From Prunus persica (taxonomy: Eukaryota; Streptophyta; Magnoliopsida; Rosales; Rosaceae), in contig NC_034011.1 of NCBI RefSeq assembly GCF_000346465.2, positions 14,941,339-15,005,338 on the forward strand: a stretch of 64,000 nt of DNA, read 5' to 3'. The translations under genes and the position numbers were made by a program. Shown here piece by piece: positions 47,101 to 58,342 of the stretch. The notes beneath the pieces are model-generated. The model saw nothing but the letters and a program-made list of their open reading frames with translations, searched no databases and was not told the DNA's origin. How positions within the stretch are numbered: the first letter of the stretch is position 1; each line of letters opens with the position of its first letter.

Positions 47101-47659
47101 TGCGTGGTACGTGGCAACACGGGTATGGCCAAGCTTGGACAAAAGTCCGGAAGGTCTATTTTCCGCATAATCTTAAAGGGTCTCACTGGGTTGCAATCGA
47201 AATTGATTTCGTCAGACATACTGCAACTGTGTATGACTCCTATGTTGCTTTTACCAAATGTTCGAAGTTGGTTACACTTCTGCACCCTATTAGCGATACG
47301 CTGGCACGAGTGCTGTACGATATGCACTTTTATGAAGATTCTGAGGTTGAAGAGGTTAAGCAAAAGGGGCTGACGATGTCGACGTTTACGCCATTCTCAG
47401 TTTGCAGCATTGCAGATGTGCCACAACAACGAGATGGGTAAGCTTTGTGAATTTAGTGCAGTTTATCCAAATTTTACATAACTGCAGTTCTAATTTCCCA
47501 ACTTATTGGCCTCACAGTACGTCTTGCGGAATCATGACCGTCAAATTCATCGAGAATCTCAGTGCTGGGATTTCGGTAGATAAAGTTGACCCTTTGAAGA
47601 TCAAATATTACCGACTGAAGCTTGCAATTGAGGGTTTAAGGGGGGAGGCATATTTATGA
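44170..47659 (+). pseudogene. DUF1985-Ulp1 protease gene of Mutator-like type, frameshifted
   Basis: Eight exons inferred: 44164-44930, 45006-45155, 45245-45433, 45549-46442, 46614-46698, 46809-46904, 46989-47437, 47518-47659. The ATG at 44170 begins MVAQMKLMIAEEEK. Exon 1 holds DUF1985 (FLIVTGL-like FFIVTGLRFG; YLKLAAYLEEFGKYPWGAVC). Exon 4 has a coiled coil and an acidic linker. Exons 7-8 carry the Ulp1 C48 core with His (SHWVAIEID), Asp (VYDSY), Gln (VPQQRDG) and Cys (TSCGIM), all present. Such genes are typical cargo of plant Mutator-like elements (Kaonashi type) and are thought to derive from SUMO proteases. Frame changes near 44803, 45275 and 45893 break the reading frame, unless sequence errors or missed splicing explain them. 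Confidence 0.82.
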
Positions 47660-49314
47660 GGTAAATGTCTAAATGTCCGTGAATTCACCTCACTCTGGAC
47701 TTATGACTTGGGAATTCACTTTGCTCATTATTTATGTCAGGAACTCCTTGATATGAAGATGCAGACGTAGATGCTTTGCTGGGGGTACTTTATATGGTCA
47801 TCCTGCCTTTTTGCTAGAGCTAGTTGGTTTAGTTATTATTGTGAGGTGTAATATTGTACAGTCTAGAAGCAGTGGCTAATTGCCTTACATGGCACACACA
47901 CTGTTTCGATTTTGAAGGTTAACTATTTTGTACACCTCTATATATAAACATAATTGCTCTTTATGGATGCTTTTGTAGCCATTGTTCACATTTTGTCTCT
48001 GTGGTTTTGGGAATCTGTTACTGGACTTACTGAAGCATACAACTTTGTTAACATTTCTCCATTTAGTTTTGACTTAGTTCGTTTTAAATAATTTCGGCAG
48101 CAATTCTACTTTTCTACTTAGCATTATGTTGTTATTTGAATTTGGAACCTCATACTGTGTTTGCTGATCTTCGCTGGAGTAGGTACCAATCACTCCTCTT
48201 TCATCTTGCATACTGGATTAGTTTCCTTGTGTATTTAGCTGCATTCGATCTGAGTGATTGTTCTCTTTCTACAGGGTATACTAGCACCATCCTGCGTAAG
48301 AATGGTCAATTATCTAAATTGATCGGTGAACTTCAAGTACCATTTTCATGATTTGTACTCTGCTTTGCTAGTGGAACTCGCAGAACATTTGTATTTGGTG
48401 TTATTTTTGTATGAGTTTTTAATTTTGTAATGCATTTGGTAAACTAGGATTTTGATAAGTTAGATAGTTTATTTCTTTCGGAGCTTGTGTCTTGTTGTTC
48501 AAAAAATTGATGGATTTGTGTTTATTTCTGTTTTGTTTGCAACCTTTGTTCAATGGAACCAGAGAACAATCAGAAGGTGACTTTTATGCGATCGCATCAC
48601 AGGTATTGGAAAAACTGCTATAAATTTAGTGTCGAAGGATGCTTTCTCGTGTTCAATTTTTGTTTTTTGTAATGGATATCAATTTTCCTGTGTTACTTTG
48701 TTTTAGGTGCGCCGACTGGCAGCTGAGGTCCAGCAACTAGACTCGTCACTACAGAGAGCCGTCCTGAAGGGGAATGACAGCCAAATTGCAAGGTAGCTTA
48801 CTTTCTCTTCTGTGTTCGAATGAATTCTTAGCATGCTTTGTGCTTTTTCCTCTTGCTTATAACCACTCAATGAATGCATGCTCCTGCCCTGACTTTTTGG
48901 TTAAGTTGTAAAACGATTAATTCCTTACACGTATGTATTTCATAATGCAATAGAAACATTTTATACTTGGTTATATTTTTTCTTTGATTTTTTTAATAGG
49001 TGTGACATCACTAATAATGCCAACAGCTACCTTGGGGGCATTGGGTTATGGTTACATGTGGTGGAAGGTATCCAGATGATATATTTATGTTCATATTATT
49101 TCATCCATTGGTTCTGTGAGTTGTTGTCTTCTTTAAGCAAATCTAATATTTGCTCTTCACAAATGGTTAGGGTCTAAAATTCTCAGATCTTCTGTATGTG
49201 ACAAAGCGTAGTATGAATGCTGCTGTTTCAAAATTGCATAAACGTCTGGAGAGCGTGACAGAGGCTATTGCTGTAAGTTTCTTTTCGGCTGTCTATGCCA
49301 AAAAAAATAAAAAC

Positions 49315-49788
49315 TGTTGATGCGAAAAAGTGGTTCTGCACGTATTTCGTCAACTTAGTGATTTTATGCCTCCGGTAGGTGACTGTCTTCGGTAGATGTT
49401 CTACTGCAGAAGGGTAAGTACCTACAAAAGGTCACGTTCGGTAAGTCCTTGAGGTACCGGTGTGGTACCGGCCGAAGGCTCTCCAATGCTTTAGTAAGTA
49501 CGGTTTTAGTAATGTTAACTGACAGATCAATCGATAGCGTACCGTTAGTTCTGATTATCTCCTTTTGGGGATAGGGGTCTTCTTATATAGGCCTTGGGAG
49601 GTGTGCACTATGCTCATATTTCCGATGTGGGACTGTGGACATGGATTGTGAGCATGACACGTGTCCGATGGTAAAAAGGGACAAGATAGATGGCTTCGGT
49701 AGGAAGCATGCCAAAGGCGTTTCTGCAGCCAGAATCGATCCTGTCCACTTGTTTGGTTGTCATAGGCCATTTATCTCCGGTATAAACA
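49315..49788 (-). repeat. Gypsy 3' LTR (left)
   Basis: 474 bp, TG...CA ends, paired with 59088-59561. TATATAGG lies near 49595. Confidence 0.95.
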
Positions 49789-50449
49789 GTAGTCCCCCAA
49801 GTTCTCTTCCGAAGGTACTTCGGAAGGGAATTTAGTTCTCTACTGTGGTTCGGAGGTTGTCCTGCCGTTCGGTAGGCTCGTTGGGGGAGATTGACCTGGG
49901 ACACATGGGGTCGTCGATGCTGAGAGGCGAGAGGGCAGAGAGACGCTTCGTCTTCTGTGCCTGGCGTGCAGTCGGCGGCGCCATTCGTCGGGTGACGCGT
50001 GGCCAGCGAAAGGACGTCTGACGGCGCATTAAAGAGCCGTTTAGTCTTTCGAGGCGTACCGTTACAGCTCTCTCCCTATAAATAGAAGTTGCTCCGGACG
50101 CAAGGCTCACTTTGCAATTGTGAGTTTGACACGAGAGCTCTGCGCAGGCGATTTCCGAAGAGAGTGAACGGTAATCAGGGCGATTTTTTTACAGCGGTTC
50201 TCGGCATTCAGGGCGATTTTCGACGAGAGTGAACGGCAATCAAGGCGATTTCCGACGCTAAAGGTAAGATACCGTTCGCAACCCCCAGAATATTCTCTCT
50301 TTATGTAATTATACGTCTTTCCATGGCATAGGCTAGCCGAACGTTAAGTAGGATTTTCCTTCGGTAGTCTTGTGGCCATAGGTAGCGATGTAGGTATCGG
50401 TAGGGTAGTTTGTGGCACGGGCCTTAGCTTCCCTTTCTTTGTTTTGTAG

Positions 50450-52806
50450 ATGTCCGACACCGAATCGCCGTTCGGCAGTGAGCCCAACGCGTTCGATGGG
50501 GAGTTTTCATCGGGATGGGATACGTCCAGCGGGGCTCTGAGCCTCGACGCCGAGGGTGGAGAAGACACCGATGTTGAGTTATTCGGTGAGGAGGTGAGCT
50601 CCATTCCCACTCATGGCATCGGCAAGGGGCTGATGACGGGGCAACCGCTACCCTTGGCCGCGGTGTACAAGGACGGTACCCGCGTCGGCCCGTTAGGGCA
50701 TCAGCCTGAGGCCTCCACCTCCGGTCGTGGTGAGGGCATTGTCGGTCCCTCTCGGCCGAGGGTGACGATCATCCACCGAGAGCAGCCTAGGATACCGGTG
50801 GGTGTGCCCTAGAGGACTCTGTTCGGGGTCGACTACTTAGAGCCCAACAAGATTACCGAACGAGAGCTGGAGAGGATTAGGGCCGAGTACCTCATCCCTA
50901 ATTCGGTGAGGATGAGGATACCGAGCCCGGTTGAGTCCCTCAGTGACCCAGCGAACGGCGAGGTGACCTTCTGCACCGATGTTCTTCTGCAAGGGGTTCG
51001 GTTGCCGTTGCAACCTGCCATGCAGAAGATCCTCGCTCAGATCGGGTACGCTCCCGGCCAGTACAACCCCAACTTCTGGGTGGCCTTGATGGGGGTGATC
51101 GCTGCGTTCGGGATTGCCGAGGAGGGGGAGCCTTTCTACGAGCAGTTCTCGTACTTATACAGCGTTACCAAGTCCAAGAGCGCCGATCACGGCGGCTGGG
51201 TTCAAGCGAACTGCCTGAAGGCTTCCGAGCGGGGGCACTTTATCAGCTCGGTGCCGACTTCTCAAAGGTCATGGAGGAATTGGCGGGTGCTACTCTCCGG
51301 CGATTGGGAATCGCCATCGGGAACACCCCTCCGCTTCTCGGTACCCACGACATTTCAGATTGCCGGTAGGTTCCCGAAATACTGATTGATAGGCCGGCTT
51401 CTCTTCTCTCTTCTTTTTCCTTGCTTTATTTTATTAATTTTCCTTCTTCTGACAGGTAAACTCAAGCAGCCGAGCCCCAAGCAGAGTGAGATCGAGCAGC
51501 TCGACAGAGTGAGGCTGAGAGTACCTGCTGCCGAGTGAGTTTACCCACGCTTCCTCTTTACCGACAACCTCATCAGAGCCGGCCTCGTTAACCCTGCCGA
51601 GAGTAAGTATATCATTCCTTCTCCTCTTTTTGTTTTCCTGTATGGCTTTTGCTTGCCGACTGTCCGAAAGCTTTTTGACCAGTGACGGACGCCAGGAAGG
51701 CTGCCGAGGCCAAGAAAATGAACGAGTCCTCCAGGAGGCGCCTAATGACGGGCCTGGAGGGTAAGAAGAAAAAGACGCAGCCTGAGGAAGCTTTCGCTCG
51801 GCAGGCGCCGGTGGATCCTGAGGATCAGACTCTCGCCGATCGTACGCGGGAGCTGGGTGCCGAGCCTATGCTAAGGCGAGTCGGCGATGAGGCCTCCGCA
51901 CCGAGGCGGACGGGTACTGAAGCCGCTGCTTCCAAGGCTGCCGGTAAACGGCCGGAGACGGTCGATCTGGAGGCCGAGCCAGTCTCCAAGTGCCCTCGCC
52001 AGTCGGAGGTCCCGAGGGCCGTCCTTGCGGTGGAAGACGAGGACGGTCCTTCCGAGGCTGTCACCATTGCCTGCCCAGCGAAGACGGTCCAGGTCGTCAA
52101 CCATATGATCCTCGGCTCTCAGATGGAGCTGCCGGAGATCGACGAACTACCGAAGAAGTTTCTTTCGGGAGGAGGCTAGACGCGCCTTCAGACTTCAGGC
52201 TTCGGTAAGATTGTCTTTCTTCCTTCGTTCTTTTATTTTTGTAAGTAGGGCACGCTTCTGACTTTGTTTGTGTTGTGCAGGCGTCCATGGACTTGTGGCT
52301 CTGCGTCAAGCGGGCCATCGCTGCTGCCGAGCGTGCCAAGAAGGCGTACGAGGATGGCAGGGCCAAGGTTGCCGAGGCTTGCAAAGCGCTCCAGGAGCAT
52401 GCCCACTTGCTGAAGGAGAAAGAGTCTGCTGAATGGCAAGTTCTTGCTTCGGAGGAGAAGGTGGAGGAGATGAAGGGTCTCCTAGAGGCGGCGCTGGCGA
52501 CAGCGAGGGATGCCGAGGCTGCCAAAGGCTGCGGAGATCGAGGCTGCCATTCGGTCAGCTATCCGGGGGTACCGCTCGTCTGAAGAGTTCACTGTCCTTC
52601 TGGATAAGGAAGTGGGCTCGGAGATGGCGGACCTGTTGTACCGATTCAAACGGTACAACCCTGGGCAGAAGCTGAACCTGAACTTCATCGTTGAGCCTCC
52701 TCCTCTACCGGAAGGGATAACTGAGGAAATGATTGAGGAGTACGAGGGGGAGGACGCCGCCGAAGGCTCTGGTTCTGCCGAGGCTGCTGCCGGCGACGAA
52801 GCCTGA
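50450..52806 (+). pseudogene. Antisense accessory gene of the gypsy element (putative gypsy-type transposon domain)
   Basis: Runs opposite to gag-pol, between pol and the 3' LTR. Exons: 50450 to about 51367, 51474-51602, 51682-52208, 52281-52806. Exon 1 contains a block resembling the 'putative gypsy type transposon' domain (LPLQPAMQKILAQIGYAPGQ, NPNFWVALMGVIAAFG). Later exons encode Ala/Glu-rich coiled coil ending in an acidic tail. Tat-lineage elements such as Grande and RIRE2 carry comparable antisense frames of unknown function. Decay: TAG at 50810-50812, TGA at about 51536, a T insertion near 52160 and a frameshift near 52520. Both in-frame stops could be C-to-T changes. Confidence 0.75.
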
Positions 52807-53278
52807 GGGCCTTTTGCCGTTTATTTGTAATAGTTGAATTAGTTTTTTGTTCTATCTTTATTCTGTGTACCGAACATATTGATGCCAATGGCATCTTTAA
52901 TTCAAATGCATGTTTTTATCTACTTTTGTTTGAACAATCTGAACCCGTGTTTAAATTGCCGATCGTACTTATCGCCGAAAGGCTCCGTATAGGATTTATA
53001 ACGTTAAAGGGACAATTCGAAATTGATAAGTTCCGATGGAATCTGTAGGGTAACAATTTCGAAAAACATTTATTGCCGTAGGCTAATAAAGATGCTGTAG
53101 AACTTTAACTCACCATTATTGGCTGCCGTGGGCTAGCAGAGTAATTTAAAAAGAGGTTCAGGAGTAATAGTGCCGAAGGCTTTCTATTAATCTCTGCCGA
53201 AGGGCAAATACATTCCAATCGGTTACAGCTTTGTCCTACCGTAGGCTAGGTTACAACTTTGTCCTACCGTAGGCTAGG

Positions 53279-56200
53279 TTACTTAAAATAGTATTTGAGA
53301 TGTTCTACGTTCCAAGGATGACCGAGGGTCTTGCCGTTGGAGTCTCGTAGGCGGTAGGTTCCCGATCGAAGGATACCGATGATCTCATAGGGTCCTTCCC
53401 AGGAAGGTCCGAGAGTCCCTTCCGTGGCATCTTTGGTTGCTAGGGATACCTTCCGCATGACCCAGTCTCCGATTCGAAATGAGCAGTGTCTGACCCGAGA
53501 GTCGTAATACCGAGAGACACGTTGCTTGTAGGCTTCATTCCGAAGGCTGGCATGTGCCCGGTGCTCCTCAAGAAGGACGAGGCTTAGAGAAAGTGCTTCT
53601 TCATTCGGCTTTGGTGCGAAGTTTTCTGTTCGGTAGGAAGGTTCGCCAATTTCCACAGGCACCACGGCTTCCGAACCGAAAGCCAAAGAGAAAGGGGTCT
53701 CTCCCGTGGACATTCGGTAAGATGTCCGAATGGCCCAGAGTGCTTCGGGAAGCTTTTCTGGCCAGGCTCCTTTGGCTTTGTCCAGCTGCCGTTTCAGTAG
53801 TTTCTTGATGATTTTGTTTATTGCTTCGACCTGACCGTTCGATTGGGGATGAGCTGGTGATGCGAAAAATAAATTGATTTTCAGGCAGGTGCAGAATTGC
53901 CTGAAGAGTTCCGAATCGAACTGCCTGCCGTTATCGGTAATGATAGCATATGGGATACCGAATCTGCAACAAATGTGAGTCCAGACGAAGTCCTCTATCT
54001 TTACTGCCGTTATGGTTGCCAGAGGTTCGGCTTCTACCCATTTGGTGAAATAGTCGACGGCGACCACTGCGTATTTCACCTGGCCTTTGCCCTGCGACAT
54101 CGGACCGATCAGGTCCAGTCCCCATTGTGCGAAAGGCCAAGGACTCACGATCGGTGTCAGAGGTTTGGCAGGGATGTGCGGTATGCTACCGAAACGCTGG
54201 CATTTATCACACTTTTTCACTAGCGAGTTAGCGTCCTGGTGCATGGTCGGCCAAAAGTACCCCTGCCGAAAGGTTTTGTGGGCGAGTGACCGGGACCAGG
54301 AATGGTCGCCGCACACACCATTACGGATCTCCCGAAGGACGTAGTCCCCCTGTTCTGCCGTAAGGCATTTGAGATATGGAGTTGTGTAGCCACGTTTGTA
54401 AAGGACATCGTTGATGACGGTGTACCTTGCCGATCGGTACCTAAGCTTTCGGGCCTGGGCCTTGTCTTCTGGAAGGGTGCCGTTGGTCAGGTACGAGTAG
54501 ATAGGAGACATCCATGTATCTTCGTACCATACGGTGCATGTTTCGGAGGTTACCGTGCTCGGTCGGGTAAGAATCTCTACCGGCACCTTTCTTCCGACTT
54601 TATCATTGATTGCCGAAGCCAGCCGTGCCAATGCATCGGCATGGCTGTTTTCGCTTATGGGGATCTTCTTGATCTCGTAGGCTCGGAAGCTTTGGAGCAG
54701 TTGATGGGTGGACGAAAGGTAGGCGTGCATGGAGGCGTCTCTGGCCTCGAAGTCTGCCGTTACCTGGTTCACAATGAGCTGGGAGTTGCTGTGAATTCTG
54801 ATTTGTTTTGCATTCATGCTCTTGGCTAACCGAAGGCCGGCCAAGAGAGCCTCATATTCCGCTTCGTTGTTGGAGGTTCGGAAGTCGAATCGGAGGGCGT
54901 ACTCGATCTTGAGTCCCTCCGGTGTTGTCAGTACCAAGCTTACTCGGCACCCTTGTTGGTTTGTCGAGCCGTTGACGTGCAGAATCCATACTGGAGCTGA
55001 GGCGTCGAAGCGTTCGGCGTCTACTTCCTTCGGTATTCCGGTTTCGGTTACCGGCTTGGGTGTCGGCTGTGCTGTTGATGGGGTGAGCTCGGAGATGAAA
55101 TCGGCAATGGCTTGACCCTTTTCGGCAGGCCTTGGCATGAATTGTATATCGAACTCTCCGAGTTCGACCGCCCACTTGATCAATCGGCCAGAAGTCTTTG
55201 GTTTTTGGAGCACTTGCCGAAGTGGTTGGTTAGTCAGAACTTTGATCCCGTGTGCTTGGAAGTATGGCCGAAGTCTTCGTGCCGAGACCACCAGGGCTAG
55301 TGCAAGCTGCTCTAATGGGGGATACCGAAGTTCAGCACTCTGGAGTGCCTTACTGACATAGAAAATCGGTACCTCTGCTTTTTCTGGTTTTCGAATCAAT
55401 ACCGAGTTGACCGCAGTGCTAGATACCGAAAGGTATAGGGAGAAAATCTCCCCGGGTAGCGGTTTTGATAAAAGGGGTGCTTTGCCCATGTAGTCCTTTA
55501 AGTCTTGAAACGCTTTGTCACATTCGGCAGTCCATACGATATTCCGTTTGCCCCCTTTCAAGGCTTTAAAGAACGGTACACATTTGTCGGTAGCCTTGGA
55601 TATGAAGCGAGTCAAGGCCGCCACGCGTCCGGTAAGGCTTTGAATGTCCTTCGTCGTCTTCGGCCTTTCCATATCGATGATTGCCTTTATTTTTTTGGGA
55701 TTCGCTTCGATACCCCTGTGACTAATCATGAACCCGAGGAATTTCCCGGAAGATACACCGAAGGCGCATTTCATCGGGGTCAGCCTCATCCGGTACTCTT
55801 TCAGTATGCCGAACATGATTGACAAATTGTGCAGGTGTTCTTCGGCAGTTCTGCTTTTCACTAACATGTCGTCAATGTAAACTTCCGTGATGCTGCCGAT
55901 GTGTTTGGCGAAAATTCTGTTGACGAGCCTTTGATATGTTGCCCCCGCGTTCTTCAGGCCGAACGGTATGACATTGTAACAGTACAACCCCCTGTCCGTT
56001 ATGAAGGCGGTGTGTTCGCTATCGGGAGGGTGCATGAATATCTGATTGTATCCCGAATAGGCGTCCATGAAGCTGAGCAGTTCGTGTCCGGCGGTGGCGT
56101 CCACGAGCTGGTCTATCCGTGGCAACGGAAAGCTGTCCTTCGGGCAGGCCTTGTTCAGATCGGTATAGTCTTGGCACATTCGCCACCCGCCTGTACCCTT

Positions 56201-58342
56201 CCGGACCATCACCGAGTTTGCCAGCCATACCGGATACGTAGCCTCCCTGATGAAGCCGATGGTTTGAAGTTTATCAACCTCTGTGCGCATCACTTCGTAT
56301 CGTTCGGCATCATACGAACGGCGCTTCTGTCTTACAGGCTTATAAGCGGGGGAAATGCTGAGTTTATGGCTGATGATCTCAGGGTCTATGCCGGGCATAT
56401 CTTCGTAAAACCACGCGAACACTTCCGAATGGTGCCGTAAGAAGTCTATGAACTGCGCTCGGAGGGTAGGGGTGAGTCTGGTGCCGATTTTAACCCGACG
56501 ATCGGGCTGCTCGTCGCTCAGGGTTATCGTTTCCAGTTCTTCGGCAGGTTGTGTGTGAGGAGTCGGGGACTCATCCCTAGGGTCGTCAACGGGTCCCGTA
56601 CCGTTCGGTATCCCCTGTACAGACATGGTCTCGTCGGGGATTTGGAAAGAGGTTGACTTGAGGGCCGTGGCGTAGCAAGTCCGCGCTCTTAACTGATTTC
56701 CTCGGACAACCCCTGTGCCGTTGGGGGTTGGGAACTTCATCAGTAGCATGTGGGGGGAAAGATGCGCCTTGACCTTGGTGAGTGCCGTTCGTCCAACTAT
56801 GACGTTGTACGCCGTCGGGCAGTCAACGATGAGGAGTTGATCGTATACCGTCATTTTCCTTGGCGCGGTGCCGAAGGTAATTGGCAGTTTTACACTACCG
56901 ACCGATTGGACCAGGTCCCCAGAGAAACTTAACAAAGGTGTCAACTGCTGGTTGACCTGGCTGTCTTTTATTCCCATTTCTCGAAAAGCTTCGGTAAAAA
57001 TTACGTTCACCGAGTTTCCGGTATCAATCAGCACCCGTCCTACATCGTAGTCGGCAATTTCTGCTCGGATGATCATCGGGTCGTCGTGGGGATAGATGAT
57101 GCCCTCTTCCTCCTCTTCACAAAATGTGATTGGTTCCCAATGAACTTTCGGTGTTTCATGGTGCCGATTCACCTCTATGCCGAATACCTGAGGAAATTGT
57201 GAGGCACGCACGTATTGCTTCATTGAACGGTTGCTCATTCCTGCGATGGTGGGGCCACCGCTGATAGTGCTTATCATGTTTATCTGCCGAGTTGTGTTCG
57301 GCACCGGCGCCGGTGGCTGCCGGGCGATATACTGATCTAGCTTCCCCTCTCTGATCAACCGTTCGACAATTTTTCTCAGGCTTATACAGTCTTCCGTATT
57401 ATGGCTGTTGTGCTGATGGTATCGGCAGAATTTACCAGTATCCCGGTTGTCTTGCCAATTGGGTCTTCGTAGATTCAGCTTTGGTATTATTTCTTGTTCG
57501 TTCATCAGGACGGCCTCGTAGGTAGTGTTCAATAGAGTGAAGACTTCATTGCCGTGGTCACGATTCGGCAGCAGCGCTCGGTGGTCGTTGCGACCATAAG
57601 TCCCTTTTCCCTTCTTCGAGTGTTCTCTTCGGTTGGCACGGTCGTCTTTCCTCTTATGACCTGCCGAGTATGTGTCGACTCTCTCGTAGGGTGTCGCCTT
57701 TGCCGGATAAGCACTTGGTTCGGCATCTCCTCGTGGTGCCGAAACCGCGGGTTTCGAGTTGAAGTATTCAGCTTTGGCGTGGATTGCCGCCTGCTTCATC
57801 AGTTCGTCGTACGTGCGCCAGTTGCTGCTGTGTACTAGGTATCGAAAATGCGAGGACCGAAGGCCACTCTTGAAGGCGCCGTAGGCGGCCCTATCGTCTG
57901 TTTCCGGACACCTTGAGTACTCGTGACTGAAGCGCGCCGCGTATTCTCTCAACGGTTCGTCCTCTCTTTGCCGAATCGTGTACAGATCATCGGCAGAGTA
58001 AAGACGGTCCGTTTGGATCATGAAGTGATTGAGGAAAATCTGCTTCAGCTTGTCGAAGGAGTCTACCGTTTCCGGCTCCAACCGGTAGAACCAGTTCAGG
58101 GCTGCCCCAGTAAGGGAGGATGGGAATAGCAGGCACTGCCCTTTATCGCTCAGGCCCCTGCATCCAATGGCGGACTGAAATGAGTGGAGGTGTGTTAAGG
58201 GGTCTTCCGTTCCCGTATAGAACGGTATGCGCAGTTGCTGCCCTTTCCTATCCTGCCGAGAGTCCCGGATGCGCCTGGTGAATGGTCCGGGCCAAAGCTT
58301 TTCCCATTCCGGTTCTTGGGAGCGAGCTTTGTCGTTTTCCAT
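53279..58342 (-). CDS. Gypsy (Tat lineage) gag-pol polyprotein
   Basis: 1687 codons without a stop. Domains: retrotransposon gag (about 40-195) with a degenerate knuckle CRYHQHNSHNTEDC (306-319); aspartic protease LIDTG (438-442); reverse transcriptase with D760 (FMDAYSG) and YIDD (822-825); gypsy RNase H (about 960-1090); archaeal-type RNase H (about 1118-1245); integrase with H1347, H1355, C1378, C1381 and D1410, D1470, E1506; then the chromatin-side C-terminus. Oddity: in the second RNase H two catalytic aspartates are asparagine (VNGS at 1124, SNSQ at 1186), while the Glu (NNEAEYE) and the last Asp (HADAL) remain. The ATG at 58342 follows an in-frame TGA, so the N-terminal gag part is cut off and this start is secondary. 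Confidence 0.93.
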   Translation of the reverse strand: MENDKARSQEPEWEKLWPGPFTRRIRDSRQDRKGQQLRIPFYTGTEDPLTHLHSFQSAIGCRGLSDKGQCLLFPSSLTGAALNWFYRLEPETVDSFDKLKQIFLNHFMIQTDRLYSADDLYTIRQREDEPLREYAARFSHEYSRCPETDDRAAYGAFKSGLRSSHFRYLVHSSNWRTYDELMKQAAIHAKAEYFNSKPAVSAPRGDAEPSAYPAKATPYERVDTYSAGHKRKDDRANRREHSKKGKGTYGRNDHRALLPNRDHGNEVFTLLNTTYEAVLMNEQEIIPKLNLRRPNWQDNRDTGKFCRYHQHNSHNTEDCISLRKIVERLIREGKLDQYIARQPPAPVPNTTRQINMISTISGGPTIAGMSNRSMKQYVRASQFPQVFGIEVNRHHETPKVHWEPITFCEEEEEGIIYPHDDPMIIRAEIADYDVGRVLIDTGNSVNVIFTEAFREMGIKDSQVNQQLTPLLSFSGDLVQSVGSVKLPITFGTAPRKMTVYDQLLIVDCPTAYNVIVGRTALTKVKAHLSPHMLLMKFPTPNGTGVVRGNQLRARTCYATALKSTSFQIPDETMSVQGIPNGTGPVDDPRDESPTPHTQPAEELETITLSDEQPDRRVKIGTRLTPTLRAQFIDFLRHHSEVFAWFYEDMPGIDPEIISHKLSISPAYKPVRQKRRSYDAERYEVMRTEVDKLQTIGFIREATYPVWLANSVMVRKGTGGWRMCQDYTDLNKACPKDSFPLPRIDQLVDATAGHELLSFMDAYSGYNQIFMHPPDSEHTAFITDRGLYCYNVIPFGLKNAGATYQRLVNRIFAKHIGSITEVYIDDMLVKSRTAEEHLHNLSIMFGILKEYRMRLTPMKCAFGVSSGKFLGFMISHRGIEANPKKIKAIIDMERPKTTKDIQSLTGRVAALTRFISKATDKCVPFFKALKGGKRNIVWTAECDKAFQDLKDYMGKAPLLSKPLPGEIFSLYLSVSSTAVNSVLIRKPEKAEVPIFYVSKALQSAELRYPPLEQLALALVVSARRLRPYFQAHGIKVLTNQPLRQVLQKPKTSGRLIKWAVELGEFDIQFMPRPAEKGQAIADFISELTPSTAQPTPKPVTETGIPKEVDAERFDASAPVWILHVNGSTNQQGCRVSLVLTTPEGLKIEYALRFDFRTSNNEAEYEALLAGLRLAKSMNAKQIRIHSNSQLIVNQVTADFEARDASMHAYLSSTHQLLQSFRAYEIKKIPISENSHADALARLASAINDKVGRKVPVEILTRPSTVTSETCTVWYEDTWMSPIYSYLTNGTLPEDKAQARKLRYRSARYTVINDVLYKRGYTTPYLKCLTAEQGDYVLREIRNGVCGDHSWSRSLAHKTFRQGYFWPTMHQDANSLVKKCDKCQRFGSIPHIPAKPLTPIVSPWPFAQWGLDLIGPMSQGKGQVKYAVVAVDYFTKWVEAEPLATITAVKIEDFVWTHICCRFGIPYAIITDNGRQFDSELFRQFCTCLKINLFFASPAHPQSNGQVEAINKIIKKLLKRQLDKAKGAWPEKLPEALWAIRTSYRMSTGETPFSLAFGSEAVVPVEIGEPSYRTENFAPKPNEEALSLSLVLLEEHRAHASLRNEAYKQRVSRYYDSRVRHCSFRIGDWVMRKVSLATKDATEGTLGPSWEGPYEIIGILRSGTYRLRDSNGKTLGHPWNVEHLKYYFK

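Noticed and set aside
51825..52525. Long minus-strand open frames opposite the antisense gene
   Set aside because: GC-rich codon shadow of the coiled-coil exons; no domain and no splice pattern.
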